From the NCBI GenBank assembly GCA_963823495.1, contig CAWGLV010000001.1, forward strand, positions 1,922,001 to 1,986,000: a DNA stretch of 64,000 nucleotides, read 5' to 3'. Shown in pieces: positions 45,541 to 54,156 of this stretch. The notes below the pieces were generated by a model. The model searched no databases and was not told the DNA's origin. It saw only the letters and a list, made by a program, of their open reading frames with translations. The stretch's first letter is position 1; each line of letters starts with the position of its first letter. Source of the stretch: DATDAH01 sp963823495 (GTDB lineage: Bacteria; Actinomycetota; Acidimicrobiia; Acidimicrobiales; DATDAH01). Made by a program: the position numbers and the translations under genes.

Positions 45541-46361
45541 AGGACCTCGAGGTCCTCGATGCCCTCCTCGGGCTCGGGGTAGCGGAGGTCGAGGGACTCG
45601 AGGGTGTCGACCAGGACCTGGGAGACGGCGAGGTTCCGGAACCACTTGCGGTCCGCGGGGATCACATACCAGGGGGCGGCCTCGGTCGAGGTGCGCGACA
45701 GCGCCTCCTCGTAGGCGTCCACGTAGTCGTCCCAGTGCTCTCGTTCGGCGAGGTCTCCCTTCTCGAACTTCCACTGCTTCTCGGGGGTGTCGATGCGAGC
45801 CTGGAGGCGCTCGGCCTGCTCCTCCTTGGAGATGTGGAGGAAGAACTTCCGCACCGTCGTGCCCTCGTCGACCAGCTGCTGCTCCCAGGCGTTGATGTGG
45901 TCGTACCGGCGGCGCCACCGCTCCTCGGGGATCAGATCGTGGACCCGGACCACGAGCACGTCCTCGTAGTGGCTGCGGTTGAAGATCGTGATGTGGCCGC
46001 TCGCCGGCGTGTGGCGGTGCACCCGCCACAGGTAGTCGTGGGCCAACTCGTCCTCGGTGGGCCTCTTGAAGCTCGCCACGTGGACCCCCTGGGGGTTGGT
46101 GTGGCGGAAGACGTGGCGGATCGTGCCGTCCTTGCCGCCCGTGTCCATGGCCTGGAGGACCACCAGGACCTTGTGGCGGCCGTCGGCGTAGAGCAGGCCC
46201 TGCAGCTCCTCCAGCCGTGCGCACAAGAGGTCGTGAGCCTCCTGGCCGTCGTCCTTGTCGCCGTCGAAGTCGCCGGTGTCGCGTGGGTCCGATGCTCCCA
46301 GGTCGACCGTCGCCCCCGGCGCGATGCGGAAGGGGTCGGGTTCCACGCGGTCGACCGACAT
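45537..46361 (-). CDS. Polyphosphate kinase 2 family protein
   Basis: 274 residues. Walker A MDTGGKDG (residues 72-79), Walker B-type FNRSHYED (127-134), lid/basic patch PEERWRRRYDHINAWE and KEEQAERLQARIDTPEKQWKF match PPK2 enzymes, which use polyphosphate to phosphorylate nucleoside mono- or diphosphates. Sub-class cannot be fixed by eye. ATG 46361 overlaps the ddl stop (TGATG), so polyphosphate-driven ATP supply may be co-expressed with the ATP-consuming ligase; that link is speculative. Confidence 0.92.
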   Translation of the reverse strand: MSVDRVEPDPFRIAPGATVDLGASDPRDTGDFDGDKDDGQEAHDLLCARLEELQGLLYADGRHKVLVVLQAMDTGGKDGTIRHVFRHTNPQGVHVASFKRPTEDELAHDYLWRVHRHTPASGHITIFNRSHYEDVLVVRVHDLIPEERWRRRYDHINAWEQQLVDEGTTVRKFFLHISKEEQAERLQARIDTPEKQWKFEKGDLAEREHWDDYVDAYEEALSRTSTEAAPWYVIPADRKWFRNLAVSQVLVDTLESLDLRYPEPEEGIEDLEVL

Positions 46362-47482
46362 CAGTCCTCGGTCAGGGCGCCACGGGTCGTGCGGCTGGTC
46401 CGTCGGGTCTTGGTTCGGCGCTCGTGGCGCTCGAGGGCCAGTGCCACCAGCTCGTCGATCAGCCGGTCGTAGGGCAGGCCGGAGGCGGCCCAGAGCTTCG
46501 GGTACATCGAGATCGGCGTGAAGCCGGGGATGGTGTTGATCTCGTTGAGCAGTGGACCGCGCCCACCCTCCTCGTACAGGAAGTCGACGCGGGCCATCCC
46601 CTCGGCCCGCAGGGCCCGATAGGCCTGGAGGGCGAGGTCCTGGAACTGTGCCGCGACCTCGGGGGGCAGGTCGGCGGGGATGGTCAGTTCGGCCTGCCCG
46701 TCGAGGTACTTGTCCTCGTAGTCGTAGAACTCCGCGGCCGGCGTGACCTCGCCGGGTACCGAGACCCGCAGGTCGGTGTTGCCGAGGACGGCCAGCTCGA
46801 TCTCGCGGGCGACGACGGCTTCCTCGACCACGACCCATTCGTCGTAGCTGAAGGCCAGCTCCAAGGCCCGGTCCAGCTCCCCCCGGTCGTGGGCCTTCGA
46901 GACGCCGACCGAGGACCCGAGGTTGGCGGGCTTCACGAAGCAGGGCAGCCCGAGCTCGACCTCGATCTCATCGAGTGGCAGTTCGTCGAGATCGCTGTTG
47001 CGGTAGGCCAGCCAGCGGGCCTGGGGTATGCCCTCGGCGGCGAGGACGTCCTTGGCCATCGCCTTGTCCATGGCCACCGCCGAGCCCAGCACCCCGGCGC
47101 CGATGTAGGGCACGCCGGCCTGTTCGAGCAGCCCCTGCAGCGTGCCGTCCTCACCCATGGGGCCGTGCAGGAGGGGGAAGACGACCACCGTGTCGTCCGC
47201 ACCCGTCGGGACGATGGCCGACTCGTGGTCGATGCGGGTCCCGGTCGCCGCGAGGGCCTCGGGCAGCGCGGCGGCCCCCTGCTCGATGGCGGCGCGGGCG
47301 TCCTCGGCCCGCACCCACTCACCGTCGCGGGTGATGCCGACCGGCTCCAGGGTGTACCGGGTCGGATCGGCGGACCCGACGACGTGCTTGGCCGTCACAC
47401 AGGACACGTCGTGCTCGGCGGACTGGCCGCCGAAGAGCACCACGAGGCGGACTCTCCCGGACGCGGGTCGCTCGCTGGTCAC
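46361..47482 (-). CDS. ddl: D-alanine--D-alanine ligase
   Basis: 373 residues. Joins two D-Ala for peptidoglycan precursors. The N-terminus RLVVLFGGQSAEHDVSCVTA, the Ser/His pair region PLLHGPMGEDGTLQGLL, the ATP-grasp CFVKPANLGSSVGVSKA and C-terminal RVDFLYE...LLNEINTIPGFTPISMYPKL are all standard Ddl motifs. GTG 47482 is preferred because TACCGT lies exactly 7 nt upstream; a GTG three codons earlier (47491) is the alternative. Divergent from murF with -10 boxes that overlap. Confidence 0.95.
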   Translation of the reverse strand: MTSERPASGRVRLVVLFGGQSAEHDVSCVTAKHVVGSADPTRYTLEPVGITRDGEWVRAEDARAAIEQGAAALPEALAATGTRIDHESAIVPTGADDTVVVFPLLHGPMGEDGTLQGLLEQAGVPYIGAGVLGSAVAMDKAMAKDVLAAEGIPQARWLAYRNSDLDELPLDEIEVELGLPCFVKPANLGSSVGVSKAHDRGELDRALELAFSYDEWVVVEEAVVAREIELAVLGNTDLRVSVPGEVTPAAEFYDYEDKYLDGQAELTIPADLPPEVAAQFQDLALQAYRALRAEGMARVDFLYEEGGRGPLLNEINTIPGFTPISMYPKLWAASGLPYDRLIDELVALALERHERRTKTRRTSRTTRGALTED

Positions 47483-47505
47483 CTCGGTCACGGTACAACT
47501 GGTGG
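47483..47505. promoter_or_regulatory. Overlapping divergent leaderless promoters of ddl and murF
   Basis: Minus strand: TACCGT (47495-47490), 7 nt, GTG 47482. Plus strand: TACAAC (47494-47499), 6 nt, GTG 47506. The two -10 boxes overlap at the central GTAC, so the whole control region for two cell-wall genes is about 23 bp. Confidence 0.5.
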
Positions 47506-48843
47506 GTGCGCCTGACCCTGGAGGAGATCGCCCGGGTGACCGGTGGTCGCCGCACCGGACCGCCGGAGCTCGAGGTCGACGGCGCGACCATGGACAGCCG
47601 GGCGCTGCGCCCGGGCCAGCTCTTCGTCGCCCTCCGAGGCGAGCGGGACGGCCACGAGTTCGTCGCGGGCGCCCGGTCTGGTGGCGCGGGGGCCGTGCTG
47701 GTGGAGCGTGAGGTCGACGGGTTGCCGTCGGTCGTGGTGGCCGACACGGCCGTGGCGTTGACCGCTCTGGGGGTCCGGGCTCGGGACCGACTCGACGAGG
47801 TCGTCGTGGACGGTCGCCCCGCGGCGGTCATCGGGGTGACCGGCTCGGTCGGCAAGACCTCGGTGAAGGACCTCATCGCCAGCGCCACGGCCCCGTCTCG
47901 CAGCACCACGGCCAGCCTGCGGTCGTTCAACAACGAGCTGGGGGTCCCCCTGACCCTGCTCGAGGCCCGTGACGCGACCGAGGTGGCCGTGATCGAGATG
48001 GGTGCCCGAGGGCCGAGCCATGTGGCCGACCTCTGCGTGGTGGCCCGACCGACGATCGGGGTGGTCACGGCGGTCGCCCTGGCCCACACCGAGGCCTTCG
48101 GCGCGATCGAGGAGGTCGCCCGGGCCAAGGGTGAGCTGGTGGAATCCCTGGGCGCCGAGGGGACCGCGGTGTTGAACCTGGGTGACCAGCGCGTGGCGGC
48201 GATGGCCTCCCGCACGGTCGCCACCGTCCTGACCTACGGCGTGGACCAGGGCGATGTCCGGGCCGAGGGGGTCGTGTTGGACGATCACCTCCGGCCCCGG
48301 TTCGCGCTGGTCACGCCGTGGGGCGGGGGCGAGATCGACCTCGAGGTGCGGGGCCGTCACAACGCCGAGAACGCCGCGGGCGCGGCGGCCGCGGCGCTGG
48401 CCGCGGGAGCCGACCTCGACGGCGTGCTCGAGGGACTGGCGGCGGCGACGCTCTCGCCGTGGCGGATGGAGTTGGGCGTGACCCCACAGGGGCTTCGGGT
48501 CCTCAACGACGCCTACAACGCCAACCCGACCTCCATGGCGGCCGCGCTCGAGGCCCTCGCCCACCTCGAGGCCGAGCGTCGGACCGCCGTGGTCGGCCCG
48601 ATGGCCGAGCTGGGGGGTCACGCGGTGGCCGAGCACCAGCGGATCGTCGAGCTGGCGCGCCGGTTGGGGATCCGGCTCCTGGCGGTGGACACCGAGGAGT
48701 ACGGCCCCGGGGCGGAGGTCGTGGCGGGCGTGGAGGGGGCCGTCGCCGCGCTCGGGGCCCTCGGCCCCGACGACGCCGTGCTGGTCAAGGCCAGCCGGGT
48801 GGCTGGCCTGGAGCGCCTAGCCCAACGGCTCCTCGAGGCCTGA
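47506..48843 (+). CDS. murF: UDP-N-acetylmuramoyl-tripeptide--D-alanyl-D-alanine ligase
   Basis: 445 residues. Adds the D-Ala-D-Ala made by Ddl to the UDP-MurNAc-tripeptide. The MurF N-domain TLEEIARVTGGR...DSRALRPGQLFVALRGERDGHEF is followed by P-loop GVTGSVGKTS (residues 110-119), FNNELGVPLTLLE, HNAENAAGAAAAAL and NDAYNANPTSMAAAL, the hallmark MurF blocks. The GTG start is 6 nt after TACAAC. The last 27 bp overlap the convergent MFS gene. Other dcw-cluster genes are not adjacent. Confidence 0.95.
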   Translation: MRLTLEEIARVTGGRRTGPPELEVDGATMDSRALRPGQLFVALRGERDGHEFVAGARSGGAGAVLVEREVDGLPSVVVADTAVALTALGVRARDRLDEVVVDGRPAAVIGVTGSVGKTSVKDLIASATAPSRSTTASLRSFNNELGVPLTLLEARDATEVAVIEMGARGPSHVADLCVVARPTIGVVTAVALAHTEAFGAIEEVARAKGELVESLGAEGTAVLNLGDQRVAAMASRTVATVLTYGVDQGDVRAEGVVLDDHLRPRFALVTPWGGGEIDLEVRGRHNAENAAGAAAAALAAGADLDGVLEGLAAATLSPWRMELGVTPQGLRVLNDAYNANPTSMAAALEALAHLEAERRTAVVGPMAELGGHAVAEHQRIVELARRLGIRLLAVDTEEYGPGAEVVAGVEGAVAALGALGPDDAVLVKASRVAGLERLAQRLLEA

Positions 48844-50139
48844 GCGGGTGCCGCGGGCCCGGAGGCCGCTCGGCTCGCTGGTGAAGAGGTAGGCGTACAG
48901 CCCGAGGAGAGCGGCCATCCCGGCGCTGAAGAGCATCACCGTGGTGACCGAGGTGGCTTCGATGACCGGCCCGGCGATCAGCCCCCCGATGGGAACGGTG
49001 CCACCGAAGCACATGACCCACAGGGCCAGGACGCGGCCCCGCACCCGATCGTCCAGCTGTTCCTGGAGCACGGTGGACAGGGACGTGACCGTTCCGAAGT
49101 AGGCGATGCCCACCACGACGGTCACCGGAAAGGCGAGGGCCGGCGTGCGGATGAGGGCCAGCGTGGCGACCGTGACGGCGAAGAGGGCGAGGCCCTGACG
49201 GACCAGGCGACGCTTCGAGTGGCCGGCGAAGACCGTGCCGATCGAGAGCGAGCCGATGACGGCTCCGGTGCCGAGGCAGGCATAGAAGAGCCCGAACGCG
49301 GCGCTCCGTCCGTCGATGCCCAGGTTCCGTTCGGCGATCACGGCCATCTGGGTGACGAACGGCAGACAGAGCAGCGAGAACAGCGCCATCGTCAACAGGA
49401 CGCGACGGATGGTCCGGTCCTGGCGGGCCACGACGATGCCACCGAGGAGGCGGCGCATCCCTTTGGGCTCTTCGGGGTCCTTGTCCACCCGGGGCAACCG
49501 GATGACGACGAGCACGCCGATGACGATCAGGTAGGTGGCGGTGTTGACCGCGAAGACCCACGACACCCCGACGGCCGCGTACAGGACGCCGCCGATCGCC
49601 GGGCCGATCACCCGGGAGGCGTTCATCTGCGCCGAGTTCAGGGAGATGGCGCCGGGTAGGTCGCGACGGTCGACGAGGGCCGGTAGGGCGGCGGAGTAGG
49701 TGGGGGCGTGGATGGCCTGGCCCACGCCGATGGCGAGGACGACCAGCACGAGTGCCGTCGTGTTCGGGTCGTCGCCGACGGTGAGCCAGGTGAGGGCCGC
49801 CGACATGACGAGCTGTTCGACGGCGACGACGATGAGCAGCCGTCGGCGGTCGAGCACATCGGCGAGGACGCCGCCGATGAGGGAGAACACGAGGAGCGGC
49901 CCGAGCTGGGCGAAGACGATGAGACCTACGAAGCTGGCCGAGTCGGTCAGCTGGAGGGCGAAGGCTCCGAGGATGGCGTTCTGCATCCAGGATCCGACGT
50001 TGGAGCCGAAGGCGCCCCAGTAGAGCCGCCGGAACGTGGGGTGGGCGAGCGCGGCCCGGGCGGTCCCGGGAGCGATGGTCCGATCGGCGTCGACCAGGGC
50101 GTCCTCGGCGTCGGCGGCGCCGAGGCGGGGTTCGGGCAT
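48817..50139 (-). CDS. MFS transporter, enterobactin-exporter (EntS)-like
   Basis: 440 residues with 11-12 membrane helices. The N-terminus PTFRRLYWGAFGSNVGSWMQNAILGAFALQL and the motif-A loop GGVLADVLDRRRLL place it in the MFS_3/EntS-like group of drug or siderophore exporters; a second half begins after the basic loop DKDPEEPKGMRRLLGGI. ATG 50139 lies 7 nt after TACCCT. The 3' end overlaps murF in convergent orientation by 27 bp. Cargo unknown. Confidence 0.88.
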   Translation of the reverse strand: MPEPRLGAADAEDALVDADRTIAPGTARAALAHPTFRRLYWGAFGSNVGSWMQNAILGAFALQLTDSASFVGLIVFAQLGPLLVFSLIGGVLADVLDRRRLLIVVAVEQLVMSAALTWLTVGDDPNTTALVLVVLAIGVGQAIHAPTYSAALPALVDRRDLPGAISLNSAQMNASRVIGPAIGGVLYAAVGVSWVFAVNTATYLIVIGVLVVIRLPRVDKDPEEPKGMRRLLGGIVVARQDRTIRRVLLTMALFSLLCLPFVTQMAVIAERNLGIDGRSAAFGLFYACLGTGAVIGSLSIGTVFAGHSKRRLVRQGLALFAVTVATLALIRTPALAFPVTVVVGIAYFGTVTSLSTVLQEQLDDRVRGRVLALWVMCFGGTVPIGGLIAGPVIEATSVTTVMLFSAGMAALLGLYAYLFTSEPSGLRARGTRSGLEEPLG

Positions 50140-50152
50140 CGGGGCGAGGGTA
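50140..50152 (-). promoter_or_regulatory. Leaderless promoter of the MFS gene
   Basis: Minus-strand TACCCT (50152-50147), 7 nt, ATG 50139. Confidence 0.5.
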
Positions 50153-50286
50153 GAGCGGCCCCCCGGCCGGCGGCGCCAACCCCTTGTCCTTCGGGTGCTT
50201 CGGCCGATGTCTGTGGGGGGAACCGGCGTCGAGGTGTCGGTCGCGGGTTCACCGGGTCGATGACGGTGCGACGAGGAGACGATCGG

Positions 50287-51471
50287 GTGAGGACGGTGGA
50301 GGTCCCGAGGGTGCACCGGGACGGGCCGCCGGGCGCTCTGGACTGGATCCGCGACGCGTTGTGGACCGCGGACGCCGACGTCCAGCTGCTGCCGGTGGGC
50401 CGGGAGGACCCGCGGGCCACGTGGTTGGCCCGACCCGACGGCAGGGACCCCGAGCTCCTGGTCCCGCTGGCATCGGACCGCGCGGCGGGCGCGGTCAGTC
50501 GCCGCTTCTGGGACGGCATGAGCCCGGGCCGACGCGCTCGTCAATGGCTCGGTGAGGCGGCGTTGCGTACGGGCCTGGCCCGGCGCGCCTGGCCCGGCCG
50601 GGTCGCCCTGGTGGGCGCGGCGTCCGATCTGGCCGACCCCGACCGGTCCCTGTTGGCCCACCTCGCGGAGGTGCTCGGCCAGCCCCACCTGTTGGCCGCG
50701 GTCACGGCCCGCCCGGCGCACTACAACGCGAAGCCGGTCCTGCAGCTCTTCTCGCCCGAGGGTCGGCTGATCGCCTTCGCCAAGGTGTCCGTCGACGACG
50801 TCAGCGAGGGGTATGTCCGGACGGAGGCGGACTGGCTCGAGCGCGCCGCCGGGGCGGCGGCTCCGTTGCGGGCGCCCCGGCTCCTGGCCACTCCCCGTTG
50901 GCAGGGTCGGCCGGTTGCGGTGCTGGAGCCCCTCGCGCTGCCCCGCGTTCCCCGCCGGACCGCGGGCTGGGCGCGGGAGGCCGTCGCCGCCGCCGTCGCC
51001 GGACTCGGCCCGCCGGAGATCCTCCCGGTGGCGGCCTCCGGTCCGGTCCGTCGGTCACGGGACGAAGCCGAGCGCCATGGCGACGAAACACTCGCCACCC
51101 TGGTGGACGAGGTGCTGGCCCGTCACGGCGGCCGCGTGGTCGAGGTGGCCCCCTGGCACGGCGACCTGAGCCCCTGGAACACCGCCAGTCGACGCAACGA
51201 GGTCCTGGTGTGGGACTGGGAGTTGGCGGGAGAGGCCATGCCGGTCGGCTCCGATCTGCGTCATGAAGCGGTGATGGTGGCGACCCACCTACGGGGTCAC
51301 CTCGCCGGTGCGGCCCTCGCCCCGCTGGACGTCGATGATCCGGCGGTGGCGCTCTACCTGCTGGAGCTGGTGCGTCGAGACCGTGGCGCGTCCCGGGCCG
51401 GTCGGGTCGACGCCGAGCACGCCCTGGGGGCCGCGGCGGCCGCCCGGCTGGCGGGAGAGGCCGGGCGATGA
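50287..51471 (+). CDS. APH-fold phosphotransferase at the head of the exopolysaccharide locus
   Basis: 394 residues. The C-terminal half is kinase-like with catalytic loop APWHGDLSPWNT and metal site VWDWELAGEAMPVGSDLRHE; the N-terminal half (PHLLAAVTARPAHYNAKPVLQLF; FAKVSVDD) holds the nucleotide lobe. Related proteins occur at the start of actinobacterial polysaccharide loci, but their acceptor is unknown. GTG 50287 has GAGGAG 8 nt upstream; ATG 50260 in the same frame is possible. The stop overlaps the flippase ATG (ATGA 51468-51471), so it belongs to that operon. Confidence 0.75.
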   Translation: MRTVEVPRVHRDGPPGALDWIRDALWTADADVQLLPVGREDPRATWLARPDGRDPELLVPLASDRAAGAVSRRFWDGMSPGRRARQWLGEAALRTGLARRAWPGRVALVGAASDLADPDRSLLAHLAEVLGQPHLLAAVTARPAHYNAKPVLQLFSPEGRLIAFAKVSVDDVSEGYVRTEADWLERAAGAAAPLRAPRLLATPRWQGRPVAVLEPLALPRVPRRTAGWAREAVAAAVAGLGPPEILPVAASGPVRRSRDEAERHGDETLATLVDEVLARHGGRVVEVAPWHGDLSPWNTASRRNEVLVWDWELAGEAMPVGSDLRHEAVMVATHLRGHLAGAALAPLDVDDPAVALYLLELVRRDRGASRAGRVDAEHALGAAAAARLAGEAGR

Positions 51472-53003
51472 CCGCTCCCACCACCGACCGGCCACCCGCA
51501 GCCACCACCGCGGCCGCTCGGGGCGGGGCGCTCAACCTGGCCGGTTCCGTGGTCAGCATGGGCCTCAACCTGACCCTGGTCGTGCTCGTCGCCCGCGAGT
51601 ACGGCGCCGCCGGGTCAGGAGTCTTCTTCGCCGGCGTCGCCCTGTTCACGATCCTCGGCACGATGGTGAAGCTCGGTTCGGAGACGGGCCTCGTCTTTTC
51701 GATCTCGCGGCTTCGCGCCCGCGAGCGCTGGGGCGACGTGGTGCCGACGATCCACGTGGCGTTCTGGCCGGTCCTGGCCCTGTCCATCGTGGTCGCCGGT
51801 GGTCTGGTCGCCGGTGCCGATCTCCTCCCCGGACGGGGGCCGGGCACCCCCGACGGCGACTTCGTGGCCGTCATGCGGGGCCTGTCGCCCTTCCTGCCCG
51901 CGTTCGTGTCGGTCCAGGTCCTGACCGGGGCGACCCGTGGCCATGGGACCATGGCGCCGACCGTCCGCGACGTGTCGATCCTGCGTCCGGGCCTCCAGGC
52001 GGTGTTGATGGCCGCGGTCGCCTTCCACGGCGACGGCCTGGTGGCCCTGGCGGTGGCGTGGGGCCTGCCCCTGGTCATCACGTCGGTGACGGCCGGCTGG
52101 AGCCTGCTGCGGCTGGTCTCCCGGGATCCCCGTGGTGGGCCACCGTCGCCGGGGCTCGGTCGTGAGTTCTGGTCCTATGCCTCGGTCCGGGGCTTCGCCC
52201 AGACGCTGCAGACCACCCAGGACCGGATCGGCGTCGTGGTCGTGGCCGTGGTCGCGGGCCCGGCCGTGGCCGGGGTCTTCGTCGTGGTCGCCCGGATCAT
52301 CGGCGGGTTGAACCTGATCATCTACGCGGTGGGTCAGGCCATGAACCCGGAGATCGCCGCGCTCCTGGCCCGCCACGACCGAGCCGGCGCCGAGCGCGTC
52401 GTCCAGCGGATCACCGCGTGGACGATGTTGTTGGTCTGGCCCATCGCCGTGCTCCTCATCACCCACGGCGACGTCGTGTTGTCCCTCTTCGGTCCGGACT
52501 TCGTCGTCGGCTCTTCGGCCCTCGAGCTGCTGGCCCTGGCCATGATCGTGTGTACGGCCTTCGGCCACCTCGACAACGTGTTGTTGATGGGCGGGCGGGC
52601 GCGGCTGTCGCTCATCAACGTCGCGGTGTCCCTGGTGCTGATGGTCGGGCTCTACGCCGTGCTGACCCCCCGCTACGGCCTGATCGGCGCCGCCGGGTCC
52701 TGGGCCATCGGCCTGCTGGCCTACAACCTCGGCCCCTGGCCCTACGTCCGCCGCTCGTTGGGCATCCAGGGCCTCGGCCCCGAGGCCCTGTTCGTCCTCC
52801 CGGCGACCATCGGCGTGTTGGCGACCGCCGCGTTCGGCCGGGTCATCCTCGGCGCTTCCTGGCCGGCCACCCTGCTGACCTTCGCCGTCGCCGGCCTCGT
52901 CGGTCTCCTCGCCGTTCGGCAGTACGCCGGACCCCTGCACCTCGTCGAGCTGCGGGAGGTCGTTCGTCCCTTGAGCGCGCATCGTGAGTCTGGTACCACT
53001 TAG
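51468..53003 (+). CDS. Oligosaccharide flippase (Wzx-like)
   Basis: 511-residue integral membrane protein with about 14 helices of the MOP/polysaccharide_synt family; the start GALNLAGSVVSMGLNLTLVVLVAREYGAAGSGVFF is characteristic. It would move lipid-linked repeat units across the membrane. The start overlaps the kinase stop. Its stop codon TAG (53001-53003) lies inside the palindrome CACTTAGAGTGA that recurs upstream of the sugar-transferase gene at 60982. Confidence 0.9.
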   Translation: MTAPTTDRPPAATTAAARGGALNLAGSVVSMGLNLTLVVLVAREYGAAGSGVFFAGVALFTILGTMVKLGSETGLVFSISRLRARERWGDVVPTIHVAFWPVLALSIVVAGGLVAGADLLPGRGPGTPDGDFVAVMRGLSPFLPAFVSVQVLTGATRGHGTMAPTVRDVSILRPGLQAVLMAAVAFHGDGLVALAVAWGLPLVITSVTAGWSLLRLVSRDPRGGPPSPGLGREFWSYASVRGFAQTLQTTQDRIGVVVVAVVAGPAVAGVFVVVARIIGGLNLIIYAVGQAMNPEIAALLARHDRAGAERVVQRITAWTMLLVWPIAVLLITHGDVVLSLFGPDFVVGSSALELLALAMIVCTAFGHLDNVLLMGGRARLSLINVAVSLVLMVGLYAVLTPRYGLIGAAGSWAIGLLAYNLGPWPYVRRSLGIQGLGPEALFVLPATIGVLATAAFGRVILGASWPATLLTFAVAGLVGLLAVRQYAGPLHLVELREVVRPLSAHRESGTT

Positions 53004-53008
53004 AGTGA
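52997..53008. promoter_or_regulatory. Shared polysaccharide-locus palindrome, copy 1
   Basis: CACTTAGAGTGA; CACT and AGTG arms flank TAG. It includes TAGAGT (53001-53006), a -10-like hexamer that could start a transcript for the glycosyltransferase genes with a leader of about 75 nt. Identical to copy 2 at 60982-60993. Confidence 0.5.
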
Positions 53009-53086
53009 GGTCGATCCGGACGGGACGGCCTCGGCATCGAGGGCGACGGATGGTCCGCACGCCCGGATGGCGAGGAAGGACGGGCG

Positions 53087-53587
53087 ATGACCGCGACAGT
53101 GACCACAGGGCCGCCACGGCCCGTCGGGCCGGACCGCCTCCGGCTCCTCCTCGTGGCCTCTGGCGGTGGTCACCTCGGTCAACTGCTGCCCCTCGAGCCG
53201 TGGTGGTCCGGTCACGACCGCACCTGGGTCACCTTCGACACCGCCAGCGCGGCCCGGGTGGGTGACGACCCGGTCCTCTTCGCCCATCATCCCACGACCC
53301 GCAACATCCCGAACCTGATCCGCAACCTCGCCCTGGCCTGGCGGGTGCTGCGCCAGGAGCGGCCCGACGTGGTGGTCAGCACGGGCGCCGGGGTGGCCGT
53401 GCCGTTCTTCCTCATGGCCAAGCTGCTGGGGATCCGCACCGTGTTCATCGAGGTCTACGACCGCATCGACAGCCGCAGCCTCACCGGGCGGCTGTGCCGA
53501 CCGCTGTCGGACCTGTTCCTCCTGCAGTGGGAGCGCCAGCGGGAGCGGTACGGCTCGGGCACCGTGATCGGAGGGCTCTACCCGTGA
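53087..53587 (+). CDS. PssD/Alg14-like glycosyltransferase subunit
   Basis: 166 residues. SGGGHLGQLLPL at the N-terminus and PDVVVSTGAGVAVPFFLMAKLLGIRTVFIEVYDRI are diagnostic of the Alg14/PssD/CpsF family, the membrane anchor that partners a catalytic Alg13-like subunit to add a sugar to a lipid-linked acceptor. ATG 53087 has AGGAAGG about 7 nt upstream. The stop overlaps the GTG of its partner (GTGA 53584-53587), as expected for obligate subunits. Confidence 0.9.
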   Translation: MTATVTTGPPRPVGPDRLRLLLVASGGGHLGQLLPLEPWWSGHDRTWVTFDTASAARVGDDPVLFAHHPTTRNIPNLIRNLALAWRVLRQERPDVVVSTGAGVAVPFFLMAKLLGIRTVFIEVYDRIDSRSLTGRLCRPLSDLFLLQWERQRERYGSGTVIGGLYP

Positions 53588-54156
53588 GCGGACCGAGCAT
53601 CGTGGTCACCGTCGGCACCGACCACCACCGATTCGACCGGCTGGTGCACTGGACCGACCGGTGGGCCGCCACCCATCCCGGCGTCGACGTCTTCGTGCAA
53701 CACGGGACGGCGGTGGCTCCCGAGGTCGCCCACGGTGCGCCCCTGGTCGATCCCGGCGAGCTCCGCTCCCGCGTCCTCGCCGCGACCGCAGTGGTGACCC
53801 ACGGTGGCCTGTCCTCGATCATGGAGACCCGCGCGGCGGGAATCCTTCCGATCGTGGTCGCCCGCGACCCAGCCGCCGGTGAGCACGTCGACGGTCACCA
53901 GCAGGCGTTCACCGCCCAACAGGAGCATCTCGGCCGGATCGTCCTGACCTGCACCGAGGCTGACTTCACCGCCGCGCTGGACCGCGCGTTGGCCGATCCG
54001 TCCTCGTGTCGTCTGCCCCCTGGCGGCGCCGATGTCTCCGCCACCGTGGCGGAGGTGGGCGCGCTCGTCGAGGACCTCGTGCACCGCCGCCCTTCCCGGT
54101 ACCGACGTTCTCGCTTCCGAGGGCCCGCCCACGACCGACGAGAGGCTTCCTGTTGA
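53584..54156 (+). CDS. PssE/Alg13-like glycosyltransferase catalytic subunit
   Basis: 190 residues. A GT28 C-terminal-type domain: IVVTVGTDHHRFDRLVHW at the start, FVQHGTAVAPE, and the UDP-sugar binding segment VVTHGGLSSIMETRAAGILPIVV followed by DGHQQAFTAQ. It pairs with the PssD-like protein encoded just before it. GTG 53584 is fixed by the overlap. The C-terminus is basic (RRPSRYRRSRFRGP). The stop overlaps the TTG of the next gene. Confidence 0.9.
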   Translation: MSGPSIVVTVGTDHHRFDRLVHWTDRWAATHPGVDVFVQHGTAVAPEVAHGAPLVDPGELRSRVLAATAVVTHGGLSSIMETRAAGILPIVVARDPAAGEHVDGHQQAFTAQQEHLGRIVLTCTEADFTAALDRALADPSSCRLPPGGADVSATVAEVGALVEDLVHRRPSRYRRSRFRGPAHDRREASC

